Below, one piece after another: positions 56,401-64,000 of a stretch of 64,000 bases of DNA; the first letter of the stretch is position 1, and each line of letters starts with the position of its first letter. The position numbers and the translations under genes were made by a program. Below the pieces are notes generated by a model, which was given only the letters and a program-made list of their open reading frames with translations, did no database searches and had not been told where the DNA came from. The DNA is from Micromonospora tarapacensis (GTDB lineage: Bacteria; Actinomycetota; Actinomycetes; Mycobacteriales; Micromonosporaceae), in the NCBI RefSeq assembly GCF_019697375.1, contig NZ_JAHCDI010000004.1, forward strand, positions 4,823,324 through 4,887,323, read 5' to 3'.

Positions 56401-57816
56401 GTCGGTCAGATCCCGCCAGGTGCCCGAGACGCCCTTGACCTGGGCCTGACCGCCCAGGTTGCCCTCGGTGCCCACCTCGCGCGCCACCCGGGTCACCTCG
56501 TCGGCGAACGACGACAACTGGTCCACCATCGTGTTCACCGTCGACTTCAACTCCAGGATCTCACCCCGGGCGTCAACGGTTATCTTCTGGCTCAGGTCGC
56601 CCCTGGCGACGGCGGTGGAGACCTGGGAGATGTTGCGGACCTGGCTGGTCAGGTTCCCGGCCAGTTGGTTGACGTTCTCGGTGAGGTCCCGCCAGGTGCC
56701 GGAGACGCCGCGCACCTGGGCCTGGCCGCCGAGCTTGCCCTCGGTGCCCACCTCGCGGGCCACCCGGGTCACCTCGTCGGCGAACGACGACAGCTGATCC
56801 ACCATCGTGTTGACGGTGTCCTTGAGTTCCAGGATCTCGCCCTGCGCGGCCACGGTTATCTTCTGCGACAGGTCACCCCGGGCCACCGCCGTGGAGACCT
56901 GCGCGATGTTGCGCACCTGGGCGGTCAGGTTCGACGCCATCGAGTTGACGCTGTCGGTGAGGTCCTTCCAGGTGCCGGCGACGCCCGGCACGTCGGCCTG
57001 GCCGCCGAGCTTGCCCTCGGTGCCCACCTCGCGCGCCACCCGGGTGACCTGCTCGGCGAAGAGCCGCAGCGTGTCGGTGAGCGAGTTCATCGTGTCGGCC
57101 AGTTCGGCGACCTCGCCGCGAGCGCTGACGGTGATCTTCTGGGACAGGTCGCCCTTCGCCACCGCGGTGGCCACCTGGGAGATCGACCGCACCTGGCCCG
57201 TCAGGTTCGACGCCATGGTGTTCACCGAGTCGGTGAGGTCCTTCCAGGTGCCGGCGACGCCGCGCACGTCGGCCTGGCCGCCGAGCTTGCCCTCGGTGCC
57301 CACCTCACGGGCCACCCGGGTCACCTCGTTGGAGAAGGACGAGAGCTGGTCGACCATCGTGTTGACGGTGCGACCGATCCGCAGGTACTCACCGCGCAGC
57401 GGCCGGCCGTCGATCTCCAGCGCCATGTGCTGGGTGAGGTCACCGTCGGCGACCGCGACGATGACCCGGGCGATCTCCGTCGTGGGTCGGCCCAGATCGT
57501 CGATCAGGGAGTTGACCGCCCGCTGGCCCTCCGCCCAGGAGCCGTCCAGCCCTTCCTCGTCGAGCCGCTCGGTCAGCCGACCGTCGCGGCCGACGATCCG
57601 GCTGATCCGGCGCAGGTCCAGATGTTGCCGCTCCTGGAGCGACACCACGTCGTTGAAGGCGTCCGCCACCTCGCCGGCCACGCCCGACCGGCGGGGCAGC
57701 CGCGCCTTGAGGTCGCCGCGACGGATCCGCCGCAGCGCCTCCGCCAGCTCGGTGAGGACCGCCTCGTGGTCGGCGGCAGAGGTATCCGCGGTCACCGACT
57801 GTCTCGCCGTGGTCAT
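53446..57816 (-). CDS. Hybrid sensor histidine kinase with seven tandem HAMP-type repeats
   Basis: This large soluble-looking kinase is about 1456 residues from ATG 57816 (GAGCGAGGA upstream). Order: an N-terminal HAMP-like part, then seven 92-residue repeats at residues 165-808, a GAF domain (~850-1000), a coiled coil, and HisKA with H1054 in [11 protein letters not shown] HATPase with GTGLGLSIS and a C-terminal receiver with acceptor D1380 complete it. No membrane helix is visible, so it should sense a cytoplasmic signal. Repeat-rich HAMP kinases of this plan resemble fungal group III (Nik1-type) osmosensor kinases. The next gene downstream is its likely partner. Confidence 0.93.
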   Translation of the reverse strand: MTTARQSVTADTSAADHEAVLTELAEALRRIRRGDLKARLPRRSGVAGEVADAFNDVVSLQERQHLDLRRISRIVGRDGRLTERLDEEGLDGSWAEGQRAVNSLIDDLGRPTTEIARVIVAVADGDLTQHMALEIDGRPLRGEYLRIGRTVNTMVDQLSSFSNEVTRVAREVGTEGKLGGQADVRGVAGTWKDLTDSVNTMASNLTGQVRSISQVATAVAKGDLSQKITVSARGEVAELADTMNSLTDTLRLFAEQVTRVAREVGTEGKLGGQADVPGVAGTWKDLTDSVNSMASNLTAQVRNIAQVSTAVARGDLSQKITVAAQGEILELKDTVNTMVDQLSSFADEVTRVAREVGTEGKLGGQAQVRGVSGTWRDLTENVNQLAGNLTSQVRNISQVSTAVARGDLSQKITVDARGEILELKSTVNTMVDQLSSFADEVTRVAREVGTEGNLGGQAQVKGVSGTWRDLTDNVNSMASNLTSQVRNIASVTTAVAKGDLSQKITVDARGEILELKSTVNTMVDQLSSFADEVTRVAREVGTEGNLGGQAQVRGVAGTWRDLTDNVNSMASNLTAQVRNIAQVSTAVAKGDLSQKITVDARGEILELKSTVNTMVDQLSSFADEVTRVAREVGTEGKLGGQAEVKGVSGTWRDLTGNVNSMASNLTSQVRNIASVTTAVANGDLSQKITVDAQGEILELKNTVNTMVDQLSSFADEVTRVAREVGTEGKLGGQAQVKGVSGTWRDLTENVNQLASTLTTQLRAIAQVSTSVTRGDLTQRVAVKAQGEVAELKDNINQMIVTLRETTHKNAEQGWLDSNLARIGGLLQGQRDLGEVCRMIMQEVTPLVDAQLGAFFLVDNSEGVMRLRLTASYGYVSRGHDVTFGPGEGLVGQAALSRRTIRVGAVPDARITLRSGLADTPPADLVVLPVLFEGELLGVIEFATVTPFSELHLSFLERLVSTIGIAVNTIQANRRTEELLAQSQRLAHELQEQSAELQRTNAELQDKAKLLSAQKANIETQNREIELARLGLEDKAQQLTRASAYKSEFLANMSHELRTPLNSLLLLARLLMENSEQNLTPKQIEFARTIHGSGSDLLRLIDDILDLSKIEAGRMDVEPAEVQFTEICNYVEQAFAPQADDKGLDFQVRIGKDMPAAVVTDAQRLQQILRNLLSNAVKFTDSGAVTLRISRAPEHAVFDVPALTNARQVIAFTVIDTGIGISDDKLSLIFEAFQQADGTTSRRYGGTGLGLSISRDLARLIGGTITVASAPGQGSTFTLYLPDVLAPDAVVSPAPPSPQRAGLPSSLLMPPMEFLPVPPEAPQTRQLDGATVLIVDDDVRNVFALTSALELHGMTVLYADNGNDGVRLLAEHPEVDIVLMDAMMPDQDGYETTRQIRRNHRFADLPIVFLTAKAMPGDRESAIVAGASDYITKPVDLDELIELMGSWISGSRTEEGS
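55393..57324 (-). repeat. Seven tandem 276-base coding repeats (HAMP-type units)
   Basis: The sequence encoding [12 protein letters not shown](K/N)LGGQA recurs seven times at exactly 276-base intervals inside the hybrid kinase gene. Units 3-6 are the most alike at the DNA level. The high identity implies recent duplication or gene conversion and makes the copy number prone to change and to misassembly. Confidence 0.9.
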
Positions 57817-57970
57817 CATTCCTCGCTCACCTCGGGGTCCACCGGCTCGCGCCGGCCACCCCATCATTGTCCCCGTGACCTCGAAACCGCCACGGCACAC
57901 CACCGTCCAGTACCAGAGACCTGGCGGTGATCAGCTTGGCAGCGGACGGGTGTCGGTGGAGGATACGAGG
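57817..57970. promoter_or_regulatory. Divergent promoter region, hybrid kinase and PP2C phosphatase
   Basis: These 154 bases separate the leftward kinase gene from the rightward phosphatase gene, so shared control is likely. GGAGG at 57958-57962 serves the GTG at 57971. No operator palindrome was identified. Confidence 0.45.
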
Positions 57971-60106
57971 GTGTCAGCGGAGGCGGGGCCCGCGACTGAC
58001 GGAGGCCCAGACGAGCATGTGCGGCGGGTCCGGCTTCCCGCCGACCGCCGCACGCCGGCCGCCGCCCGGGCCGTCGTCCGGTCCGTGCTCTCCGAGGCGA
58101 ACCTGGACGAACTTCTCAACGAGGCGCTTCTGTTGACCACAGAGCTCTCCACGAACGCCGTCGAGCACGCCCGCACCGAACTGGACATCGAGGTCACCGC
58201 CGACCAGGTGGGGCTGACCGTCACCGTGTCCGACTTCGCCTCCGGCCCGGTGGACGAGCTGACCGTCGGCGTACGCAACCTGTCCACCGACATCGCCGAG
58301 GTGGCCGAACGGGGCCGGGGACTGCTGCTGGTGGACCACTTCGCCAGCCGTTGGGGCACCACGTATCTGCCCAGCGGCAAGGGCGTGTGGTTCCGGCTGG
58401 ACCGTCCGGGCCGCGACCGGACGGGACCCGTTTCGCCCGCACCACCGGTGGCCGGCGATCCGGACGGCAGCGGACACACGGTGGTACCAAGCGCCGGTGC
58501 GATGAGCGCGCTGATGCAGACCACCCCCGATTCGTACGCCGACGACCCGCTGCCGGACTTCGCCGCCAGCCTGCTCAGCCGGCTGGCGGAGATGGTCGGC
58601 GCGGCCGGCGGCGTGGTGCGGCTGGACCGGGGCGACGGCCAGGGTTCCCAGGTGCTCGCCCGACACGGGCGGCAGCCCCGACCCGGCAACGACCTGCTCC
58701 GGGTGCCGCTGGCGGTGCACCGCCCGTACGCCGGTGAGCTGGAACTGGACGCCGCGCCGACCGCGTACGCCCAGCCGCTGGCCGTGCTGACCGCCGAACG
58801 GCTCTCGCTGCACCTGGAGAACGACCGGCTGCGCCGCGCCGACGTCCGCCGGCAGGCGTGGTTGACCTTCCTCGCCGAGGCCAGCGAGTTGCTCGCCCAG
58901 TCGCTGGACGTGGAACTGACCATGGCGCTGATCCCGCAGTTGGTGGTGCCGCGGCTCGGCCAGTGGTGCGCGGTGCACACCACCGACGAGTGGGGCCGGC
59001 TCCGGCTCTCGGCGGCCAGCCACGCGGAGGAGTCGATGCTGCCGCAACTGCACGCCATCCTCCGCGAGGCGGGCAGCGACTCGGTCCAGGCCCGCCTGCG
59101 CGAGGCCAGTCGCAACGGCACCCGGACGCCGCTGGGCGCTCCGATGGAGGGTTTCGCCGTGCCGCTGATCGCCCGGGGCCAGCGCCTCGGCACCCTGGCG
59201 GTCGGGCGGCACCAGCGGCACCGGCAGGATCCCGACGAGATCGCGGTGCTGGAGGACGTGGCCCGGCGGGCGGCCCTGGCGATCGAGAACGCCCGCATCC
59301 ACGCCGAGCGCCGCCGGGTGGCGCAGACGCTGCAACAGTCGCTGCTGCCGCCGGTCCTGCCGGTCGTGGAGGGCATCGGGCTCGCGGCCGAGTACGTCCC
59401 GACCGGCGGGGACGCCGAGGTCGGTGGTGACTTCTACGACGTGGTGCCGCTGCCGGACGGACGCTGGCTGGTGGTGATCGGCGACGTCTCCGGCAAGGGG
59501 GTGCAGGCCGCGGCGGTGACCGGGCTGGTCCGGGACGTGATCCGGGTGCTGGCCGGGGACGGCAAGCCGCTCACCGAGGTGCTGGCCCGGCTCAACGAGA
59601 CGCTGGTCGAGCGGGGTGCCGGCCGCTACTGCACGCTGGCGCTGGCCGCGGTCGGGCCGGGTGAGGGCGACCAACTCGACGTCGGGCTGCACCTGGCCGG
59701 GCACGACCGGCCGGTGCTGCTGCGTGCCGGCGGCGGCCTGGCCGCCTTCGTCGGCACCGGCGGCACCGCGCTCGGCCTGCTCGACAAGATCGCCTCGCCG
59801 ACCTCACGGATCGTCCTCGGCCAGGGCGACTGCCTGGTGTTCTACACCGACGGGGTGACCGAGCGCCGCCGGGGTCGGGAGTTGTTCGGCACGGGCCGGC
59901 TGCGGGACGCCGCCGCGCCGCTGGCCGGCTACTCGGCGGACGTGGTGGCCGCGCGACTACGCGCCACGGCGATAAACTTTTCGGTCGAGGAGCCCCGCGA
60001 CGACATCGCCATCCTCGTCCTCCGCAACGAGCTCGCCCCGACCTCCCCGCGCGGTCCGTCGGTGCGCGAGGTCGAAGGTTTGCCCGGCCCGCGCGGCTCG
60101 GGTTGA
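57971..60106 (+). CDS. HATPase-GAF-PP2C (SpoIIE-type) serine phosphatase
   Basis: This 711-residue switch protein has an N-terminal RsbW-like HATPase (N-box [21 protein letters not shown]), a central GAF domain and a C-terminal SpoIIE/PP2C phosphatase. Metal-site motifs are [24 protein letters not shown] and the late [10 protein letters not shown] and [13 protein letters not shown]. It can in principle phosphorylate and dephosphorylate a STAS protein, such as the one at 52544. GTG 57971 with GGAGG eight bases upstream is chosen; GTG 57950 is an alternative. Confidence 0.92.
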   Translation: MSAEAGPATDGGPDEHVRRVRLPADRRTPAAARAVVRSVLSEANLDELLNEALLLTTELSTNAVEHARTELDIEVTADQVGLTVTVSDFASGPVDELTVGVRNLSTDIAEVAERGRGLLLVDHFASRWGTTYLPSGKGVWFRLDRPGRDRTGPVSPAPPVAGDPDGSGHTVVPSAGAMSALMQTTPDSYADDPLPDFAASLLSRLAEMVGAAGGVVRLDRGDGQGSQVLARHGRQPRPGNDLLRVPLAVHRPYAGELELDAAPTAYAQPLAVLTAERLSLHLENDRLRRADVRRQAWLTFLAEASELLAQSLDVELTMALIPQLVVPRLGQWCAVHTTDEWGRLRLSAASHAEESMLPQLHAILREAGSDSVQARLREASRNGTRTPLGAPMEGFAVPLIARGQRLGTLAVGRHQRHRQDPDEIAVLEDVARRAALAIENARIHAERRRVAQTLQQSLLPPVLPVVEGIGLAAEYVPTGGDAEVGGDFYDVVPLPDGRWLVVIGDVSGKGVQAAAVTGLVRDVIRVLAGDGKPLTEVLARLNETLVERGAGRYCTLALAAVGPGEGDQLDVGLHLAGHDRPVLLRAGGGLAAFVGTGGTALGLLDKIASPTSRIVLGQGDCLVFYTDGVTERRRGRELFGTGRLRDAAAPLAGYSADVVAARLRATAINFSVEEPRDDIAILVLRNELAPTSPRGPSVREVEGLPGPRGSG

Positions 60107-60129
60107 GCAGAGTTCGACCGGCGGGGCGC

Positions 60130-61475
60130 TCAGAGGCCGCCGGGAAGACGGCCGGGGGCCAGCCGGTGGTCGGGGTCGAGATGCTGCTTCACGGCGCGTA
60201 GCCGGGCCAGGTCGACCAGGTCGCCCCAGAGGTCGACGGCTCGCCGGACCGCGGGCGGCGCGGCGAGCACGACGCACCGCCCCTGCCTGGCGAGCAGCAC
60301 GCCCCGGACCGCGGCCAGGATCGAGGCCACCCGCCCGGGCGGCATCGTGCCGGGCAGGGCGGCGTGCACCACGCCGAGACCGGCCGAGCCGCGAACCGGC
60401 ACCGGGCCGCCGGCCGCGTCGCGCAGCGCGTACACGGCGGCGTGCAGATCGGGGATCGGCACCTCCAGCCGCAGCGCGGTGTCGCCGGGGGCGAACGGGT
60501 AGCTGCGCCACCACGGCGGGGCCGACCGGGCGATGGTCGACCGGGAGCCGAACAGGTTCACCAGCCGGTCGGTGCGCTCCGCCACCTCGGCGGGCCCACC
60601 CTCCAGCAGCACCACCAGCGAGCCGGCACCCACCGGATGGGCCGGCGCACGTCCGGTCATCGACGGGTGGCACGCCATCGACTCGGCCCGCCGGTCCCAC
60701 CGCGGCCTCGACCCCGTGCCGGCCGGGAGGTCGAGCTCGACCGCGGCGGGGTCGAGCCGGGCGGCGAGCACCGCCCGGATCAGGTCGTGCACCTCCAGCG
60801 GAGTCCACACCGGCCGGATCACCCAGACCCGCGCGGCCGGCACCACCTGCACCCGCAGGGTCGCGCTGACCAGCACGCCGAGCGCGCCCTCCGAGCCGCA
60901 CAGCAGCCGCGCCCGGGCCAACCCGGCCGCGCCACCGCCGGCCTCGGTCAGCTCGCCGTCGGCGGCCAGGTAGCGCAGGCCGACCAGTTGGTCGCAGGCC
61001 GTGCCGTGGCGGTGCCGCAGCGGGCCGGCCTCGTCGGCGGCGAGCACCCCACCGAGGGTCGCGCCGGGCGAGGGCGCGTCCAGGGCGAGACGCTGCCCGG
61101 TGCGTTCCAGGGTGGCCTGCACGGCGCGCAGCGGGTGCCGGCCCCCACCTCCGCCGTGCCCCGGCCCGCCGGCTGGTGGCCGATGCCGGCCAGCCGCCCG
61201 GTGTCGAGCATGATGTCGACCCGCTCGGGCGCCGCTCCCCAGTCGATCTTCGTGCCCGCTCCCCGTGGCACCACTGTCAGGTCGTGCCGGGCGGCCAGCC
61301 GCAGCACCTGCGCCGCGGCGTACGGGCCGCCCGGCACCGCCACCCAGTGGGCCGGACGCCCGGCCACCTCGTCGGCCGGGCCGGCGGGGCGGGCGAAGCG
61401 CGGACCGCAGATCTCGGTCAGCCGGCGGGCGATGTCGAGGGCACCGGACGCGCCGGTGGAACGGGCTGGCACCAT
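60130..61475 (-). pseudogene. GlcE-like FAD-binding oxidase, interrupted by one frameshift
   Basis: From ATG 61475 the minus strand reads an FAD-binding (PCMH) domain: YAAAQVLRLAARHDLTVVPRGAGTKIDWG and MLDTGRLAGI, to RGTAEVGAGT. Near 61133-61138 one C seems missing and the next frame continues PLRAVQATLERTGQRLALD, SPGATLGGVLAADEAGPLRH, and GSEGALGVLVSATLRV to the stop at 60130. The repaired protein is about 448 residues and resembles glycolate oxidase subunit GlcE, but the partner subunits GlcD and GlcF are not nearby. It is probably a 2-hydroxyacid oxidase component. Confidence 0.75.
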
Positions 61476-61557
61476 GACGGCGATCGTACATGTGTTCGAA
61501 CGATCGGGTAGGGATTTGCTCCGCACCGGAGGCCGGGAAGGCCGGTAACGTGGCGCC

Positions 61558-63654
61558 GTGACCACCGAGACTCCCGTTCCCGCAGCGGGGCGGAGACCGA
61601 CCGAACGCGTCCACCACGGCGACACTGTCGTCGACGAGTACGCCTGGCTGGCCACCAAGGCCGACCCGGAAACGACCAAATACCTCAACGCCGAGAACGC
61701 CTGGACCGGGGCCCGGACGGCGCACCTGTCCGGACTGCGTGCGGAGTTGTTCGAGGAGATCCGGCGGCGTACCCAGGAGACCGACCTGTCGGTGCCGACC
61801 CGCAAGGGCGGGCACTGGTACTACACCCGCACCGTCGAGGGTCAGCAGTACGGCGTGCACTGCCGCCGGGCGGTCCGCGACGGCGAGGACGCGCCACCGA
61901 TCAGCTCCGACGGCGCACCACTCGACGGGGAGCACGTGCTGCTCGACGGCAACCTGCTCGCCGCGGGGCACGACTTCTTCTCCCTGGGCGCCTTCGACGT
62001 CAGCCCGGACGGGCGCTTCCTGGCCTACTCCACGGACTACTCCGGCGACGAGCGGTTCACCCTGCGGATCAAGGATCTCGGCACCGGGGAACTGCTGCCC
62101 GACGAGATCCCCGGCACCTTCTACGGCACCGCCTGGTCCGCCGACGCCTCGGTGCTGTTCTACGTCACCGTGGACGAGGCGTGGCGACCCAACCGCGTCT
62201 GGCGGCACGTGATGGGTACGCCGACGGCCGACGACGTGGTGGTGCACGCCGAGGACGACGAGCGGTTCTGGGTCGGGGTCGAGCTGACCCGCTCGGAGCG
62301 GTTCGTCCTCATCGACGTCGCCAGCAAGCTGACCAGCGAGGTGCTTGTCATCCCGGCCGGCAATCCGACCGGCGAGCCGGCGGCGATCGCGCCGCGCCGG
62401 CAGGGCGTCGAGTACTCGGTGGAGCACCACGGGCACCGGTTCCTGATCCTGCACAACGACGGCGCCGAGGACTTCGCGCTGGCGTACACGTCGGCGGACA
62501 CCCCGGGCGACTGGGTGCCGCTCATCGAGCACTCACCCGGGACCCGGCTGGAGTCGGTCGACGCCTTCGCCGACCACCTGGTCGTCACGGTACGCAGCAA
62601 CGGCCTGACCGGGCTGCGGGTGCTGCCGGTCGGCGGCGGCGACGCCCACGACATCGAGTTCCCGGAGCCGCTGCACACCGTCGGCCTGGACGCCAACCCC
62701 GAGTACCGCACCGGGCGGCTGCGGCTGCGGTACACCTCGCTGGTCACCCCCGACTCGGTGTACGACTACGACCTGGTGACCCGGGAGATGACGCTGCTGC
62801 GCCGCCGGCCGGTGCTGCCCGGGCCGGACGGTCGGGCGTACCAGCCGGAGGACTACGAGCAGCATCGGGACTGGGCGTTGGCCGACGACGGCACGAGGGT
62901 GCCGATCTCCCTGGTCTACCGCCGGGACACGCCCCGCGACGGTTCCGCCCCCTGCGTCATCTACGGCTACGGCTCGTACGAGGCGAGCATGGACCCGTGG
63001 TTCTCGGTCGGCCGGCTGTCCCTGCTGGACCGTGGGGTGATCTTCGCGGTGGCCCACGTGCGCGGCGGCGGCGAACTGGGCCGCCGCTGGTACGACCAGG
63101 GCAAGATGCTGGCCAAGAAGAACACCTTCACCGACTTCGTCGCCTGTGCCCGGCATCTGGCGAAGGCCGGCTGGACGGCACCGGACCGGCTGGTCGCCCG
63201 GGGCGGCTCGGCCGGCGGGCTGTTGATGGGCGCGGTGGCCAACCTCGCGCCGGACGCCTTCGCCGGCATCGTCGCGCAGGTGCCGTTCGTGGACGCGCTC
63301 AACACGATCCTCGACCCGTCGCTGCCACTGACCGTCACCGAGTGGGAGGAGTGGGGCAACCCGCTGGCCGACCCCGAGGTGTACGCCTACATGAAGTCGT
63401 ACACGCCGTACGAGAACGTCGCGGCGCTGGACTACCCGGCGATCCTGGCGATGACCAGCCTCAACGACACCCGAGTTCTCTACCACGAGCCGGCGAAGTG
63501 GATCGCCCGGCTGCGGGCCGTCGCGCCGCAGGGCGACTACCTGCTCAAGACCGAGATGGAGGCGGGCCACGGCGGGCCGAGCGGGCGCTACGACGCCTGG
63601 CGGGAGGAGGCGTTCGTCAACGCCTGGACCCTGGACCGGTTCGACCGGGCCTGA
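61558..63654 (+). CDS. ptrB: Oligopeptidase B, S9 prolyl oligopeptidase family
   Basis: This 698-residue cytosolic serine peptidase has an N-terminal seven-bladed propeller and a C-terminal alpha/beta hydrolase with S551 (GGSAGG), D637 (SLNDTRV) and H671 (AGHGGPSGR). The segment VAHVRGGGELGRRWYDQGKML is typical of oligopeptidase B, which cuts short peptides after basic residues. GTG start at 61558, divergent from the FAD oxidase gene with an 82-base gap containing the small palindrome GATCGT...ACGATC. Confidence 0.92.
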   Translation: MTTETPVPAAGRRPTERVHHGDTVVDEYAWLATKADPETTKYLNAENAWTGARTAHLSGLRAELFEEIRRRTQETDLSVPTRKGGHWYYTRTVEGQQYGVHCRRAVRDGEDAPPISSDGAPLDGEHVLLDGNLLAAGHDFFSLGAFDVSPDGRFLAYSTDYSGDERFTLRIKDLGTGELLPDEIPGTFYGTAWSADASVLFYVTVDEAWRPNRVWRHVMGTPTADDVVVHAEDDERFWVGVELTRSERFVLIDVASKLTSEVLVIPAGNPTGEPAAIAPRRQGVEYSVEHHGHRFLILHNDGAEDFALAYTSADTPGDWVPLIEHSPGTRLESVDAFADHLVVTVRSNGLTGLRVLPVGGGDAHDIEFPEPLHTVGLDANPEYRTGRLRLRYTSLVTPDSVYDYDLVTREMTLLRRRPVLPGPDGRAYQPEDYEQHRDWALADDGTRVPISLVYRRDTPRDGSAPCVIYGYGSYEASMDPWFSVGRLSLLDRGVIFAVAHVRGGGELGRRWYDQGKMLAKKNTFTDFVACARHLAKAGWTAPDRLVARGGSAGGLLMGAVANLAPDAFAGIVAQVPFVDALNTILDPSLPLTVTEWEEWGNPLADPEVYAYMKSYTPYENVAALDYPAILAMTSLNDTRVLYHEPAKWIARLRAVAPQGDYLLKTEMEAGHGGPSGRYDAWREEAFVNAWTLDRFDRA

Positions 63655-63709
63655 CCGCCACCTGCTGCCCGCCCGCCTCGCCCGGCCCGACGAGCCAGAT
63701 GTCCCGACT

Positions 63710-63755
63710 GGCCTGATGTCACAGTGACATATCTATGTCGCTGTGACATCAGGCC
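63710..63755. repeat. 46-base near-perfect palindrome
   Basis: Two 22-base arms beginning GGCCTGATGTCACAG, with a two-base centre, match at 21 positions. It lies 55 bases after the oligopeptidase stop and could fold as a terminator cruciform or be a dispersed palindromic repeat. There is no T-run. Confidence 0.65.
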
Positions 63756-63812
63756 GGGAAGGGATGACACTCCTCCGCTCGGTTACTTGGTGTGACTTCC
63801 ACGGTCACGCCG

Positions 63813-64000
63813 GTGCTGCCCGGGTGGGCGGCGCCGACTACGCCGAGGGCACGGGGCAGCGGCCTCACCGGGCTCGCCGACCGGGTCGCCGCCGACGGCC
63901 GGCGGGTCGGTTACCTGCTCAAGGACCGGGTCGCCGAGGTCACCGAGTTCGTCGACAACCTGCGTAGCGTCGTCGCCGGCGGCACCCTCGTCGATCCCGA
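63813..64000 (+). pseudogene. Fragment of a response-regulator receiver domain, running off the window
   Basis: The open frame at the right edge reads VGYLLKDRVAEVTEFVDNLR then SVVAGGTLVDP. This is the end of a NarL/LuxR-type receiver domain, with the conserved Lys in YLLKD. The upstream part of this frame (VLPGWAAPTTPRARGS...) is not receiver sequence and the acceptor Asp region is missing, so the gene is 5' truncated here. A DNA-binding domain may follow beyond the window. Confidence 0.45.

Noticed and set aside
55393..57324. Regular repeats that could suggest a CRISPR array or satellite
   Set aside because: The 276-base period is in frame within a kinase gene and encodes HAMP-type units; there are no short repeats with unique spacers.
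54841..57930. Very long plus-strand open frame opposite the hybrid kinase
   Set aside because: It is antisense to conserved kinase codons and repeats with the HAMP units; high GC at third positions keeps it open. No family resemblance.

Overview
The window is high-GC actinobacterial chromosome with GTG starts, GTGA or TGATG stop/start overlaps inside operons, BldC, and the futalosine menaquinone route. The gene set, together with several small repeat families, suggests a Micromonosporaceae member such as Micromonospora or Salinispora. That genus call is inference. Most genes are core metabolism. No phage, integrase, rRNA, tRNA or CRISPR array was recognised.

Region by region. (1) 11-7993, minus strand: nuoF-E-D-C-B-A (respiratory complex I, continuing off the left edge), a menaquinone-reductase-like flavoprotein with a near-perfect Rex operator before its start, a small unknown gene and menG. 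(2) 8130-10788: an LPXTG surface protein and mqnC. (3) 11020-14863: paaABCDE (phenylacetyl-CoA epoxidase), whose junctions carry copies of a small repeated coupling ORF. (4) 15224-17139: two tandem secreted serine hydrolases. (5) 17179-22554: mqnA, a decayed arsR/MFS chimera, a HelR-like RNA polymerase-associated helicase and an ABC-2 exporter. (6) 22652-28600: a VOC protein, a cobalamin riboswitch with btuF-C-D, and a secreted M14 carboxypeptidase. (7) 28833-36017: small membrane proteins, mqnE, an NlpC/P60 peptidoglycan hydrolase, a proline-rich membrane protein and a DEAD-box helicase. (8) 36096-43054: a glycolipid-binding-type protein, a Cds1-like PLP enzyme, an Lrp regulator, bldC, ubiX-type mqnM, a lone class I terpene synthase, mqnP and mqnL. 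(9) 43392-46146: a transglutaminase-like protein, an AhpD/CMD protein with a divergent MarR regulator, and XRE/DUF397 debris. (10) 46179-52404: the cytochrome c maturation set resC-resB-ccdA-resA, a histidine phosphatase and hemL, the last two separated by two tandem copies of the coupling ORF. (11) 52544-60106: a signalling block of a STAS protein, a response regulator, a hybrid kinase with seven tandem 92-residue HAMP-type repeats, and a divergent HATPase-GAF-PP2C phosphatase. (12) 60130-64000: a GlcE-like FAD oxidase, oligopeptidase B and a response-regulator fragment at the edge.

How it fits together: complex I reduces menaquinone, and most genes that make and tailor menaquinone lie in the same 64 kb (mqnA, C, E, L, M, P, menG and a MenJ-like reductase; mqnB and mqnD are not in the window). 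Haem supply and cytochrome c maturation (hemL, res/ccd) are also here.

Two cross-cutting observations matter most. First, a short repeated ORF (VSARSEPVLRAPQSRTR type) sits exactly between stop and start codons in two unrelated operons. It carries its own Shine-Dalgarno-like sequence and keeps GTGA overlaps on its outgoing side. Second, at least six genes are broken by shifts that each look like one missing base in a G/C-rich stretch, mostly in G or C runs. This points to systematic sequencing error or recent drift and should be resolved before these genes are called pseudogenes.
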